In this document: positions 63,115-64,000 of the stretch, piece by piece
Numbering within the stretch: the stretch's first letter is position 1
Layout of the letters: each line of letters begins with the position of its first letter
From: Quillaja saponaria
Lineage: Eukaryota; Streptophyta; Magnoliopsida; Fabales; Quillajaceae
Direction of reading: 5' to 3'
Length of the DNA stretch: 64,000 nt
Assembly: GCA_029379385.1 (NCBI GenBank)
Contig: CM055618.1
Coordinates: 17,337,071 to 17,401,070 of the forward strand
Position numbers and translations under genes: made by a program
Notes under the pieces: model-generated
Told to the model about the DNA's origin: nothing
Database searches by the model: none
What the model saw: only the letters and a program-made list of their open reading frames with translations

Positions 63115-64000
63115 TATAGGCAGAGATTAAAGTCATGTGTGCTCAATGGATGAAAGTTGGTTATGACAATCGATTACAGGCACTTTTAGCTGTGGAGCTT
63201 TCATTGCCAATAAAATAGTTTTTCTTCAACACAAATTACGGAGGTTCTTCGCCCCCTTGTGTATACTAGAAGATTCTGTATTTTTTCTTCTCGTCGTAGG
63301 GGCATCAGTTATTATAGTAATTCCTTCTAGTAATGATATACTAAAATAAACTCTCATTTTCTAATTCTAAACCTCCCTTCTCGCCAAAGAATGTTTGAAG
63401 AACGAGTATTTTAATGCCAAACGTGACTAGTTGGGACGGCTGAGTTGGCCTTCCTACCAATTCTACATACGAAGTCAACTGAGGCTATGTCTAAACTTTA
63501 AAGAGCAGACGAACTGACTTGATGCCTCTAGGAGATCCTTATGGTACAAAAGGAACGTTAAGATTGTTCCTGTACCGTGGCATCAGATAAAGGAACGAAG
63601 TTTTTACATTTGTACGGCTCAATTGGCCCCTATCACATCTTCAGCTTGGCATGTGGGAAACATCCAATTGCACTGAACTTAATGCTTCACATAAAACAAA
63701 TCTCAAAAGATTCACCTATATTTACCCAAAGAGACTGGAAGAGATAATTCAACTGCCTGCCTGTGGTTATTGATTACTTCAGCTCCTCTCTCTCTCTCTA
63801 TCTATCTATCATATATCATACTTTGAGCTGTCATATAACTGTATTAACATCCATGGTCATAAAATGCAAGAAAAGCTGCACTAATTTAATATAGATTACG
63901 GCAATGAGAATTGAACGAGGGAATAACAAATAACATGAGGCCATAGAGAAAATTTCCTCCCTCCCAGCTCAATAGATAGTGGATATCACCTACTTTGAAC
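63115..64000. other. LYK4-like promoter and upstream region
   Basis: This is the upstream flank of the LysM receptor gene, with a (CT)n/(CTAT)n run near 63785-63810. No further gene is recognised before the window ends. A W-box-like TTGACT/AGTCAA core occurs near 63474 (AAGTCAACTG), which would suit a defence gene, but single cores are common by chance. Confidence 0.4.

Overview
This window is nuclear genomic DNA of a flowering plant, almost certainly a core eudicot. Genes are split by GT-AG introns, intergenic DNA is very AT-rich, and every recognisable protein is of plant type (BZR-family factor, plastid GGPP synthase, LysM receptor kinase, GATL glycosyltransferase). I cannot name the species from sequence alone. 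I see no tRNA, rRNA, CRISPR array, prokaryotic operon or intact transposon.

Layout: aminopeptidase P1 (+, 5' end cut off by the window edge, 26-5900); a decayed UGT72-type glycosyltransferase (-, about 6230-7335); BES1/BZR1 homolog BEH2 (-, 8450-10164); a divergent promoter region rich in G-boxes and BR-response elements; an MFS transporter (+, 12192-15907); the NEDD8-conjugating enzyme RCE1/UBC12 (-, 17116-19415); an intronless geranylgeranyl diphosphate synthase (+, 23577-24689) with a decayed copy of its 3' end about 1.3 kb downstream; a UPF0496 protein (+, 28702-29838); a mitochondrial calcium uniporter (+, 35510-37178); an ELO-like protein (-, 40406-41332); an RMA/RNF5-type RING E3 ligase (+, 44177-44860); a galacturonosyltransferase-like GT8 protein (+, 48174-49232); a PQ-loop membrane protein with apparent disruptions (-, 51680-54530); a CML41-like EF-hand gene with a frameshift (+, 59086-59714); and an intronless LYK4-type LysM receptor pseudokinase (-, 61327-63114).

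These genes do not form one pathway. What ties them together is descent. From memory, the left half matches, in order, the Arabidopsis run At4g36760 to At4g36850 (APP1, UGT, BEH2, MFS, RCE1, GGPPS, MCU, HOS3-like ELO, PQ-loop). The UPF0496/GGPPS/RCE1/MFS group also matches the At2g18590-At2g18640 paralogous block, and LYK4/RING/MCU/GGPPS matches At2g23770-At2g23800. The window therefore looks like a less fractionated version of an ancestral segment that Arabidopsis splits over several duplicated blocks.

Intergenic space (20.4-23.5, 24.7-28, 30-35.4, 37.2-40.3, 41.4-43.6, 45-48, 49.3-51.6 and 54.6-59 kb) is AT-rich. It carries microsatellites, two eroded LINE RNase H fragments, a long imperfect inverted repeat near 56.5-57.35 kb, and small dispersed repeat families. 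I found no convincing undescribed multi-gene system. The most interesting items are the disrupted PQ-loop and CML genes, the degenerate histidine box of the ELO-like protein, the G-box/BRRE cluster beside the BZR-family gene, a 5-nt coding first exon, and the degenerate tandem copy of the UPF0496 gene tail.
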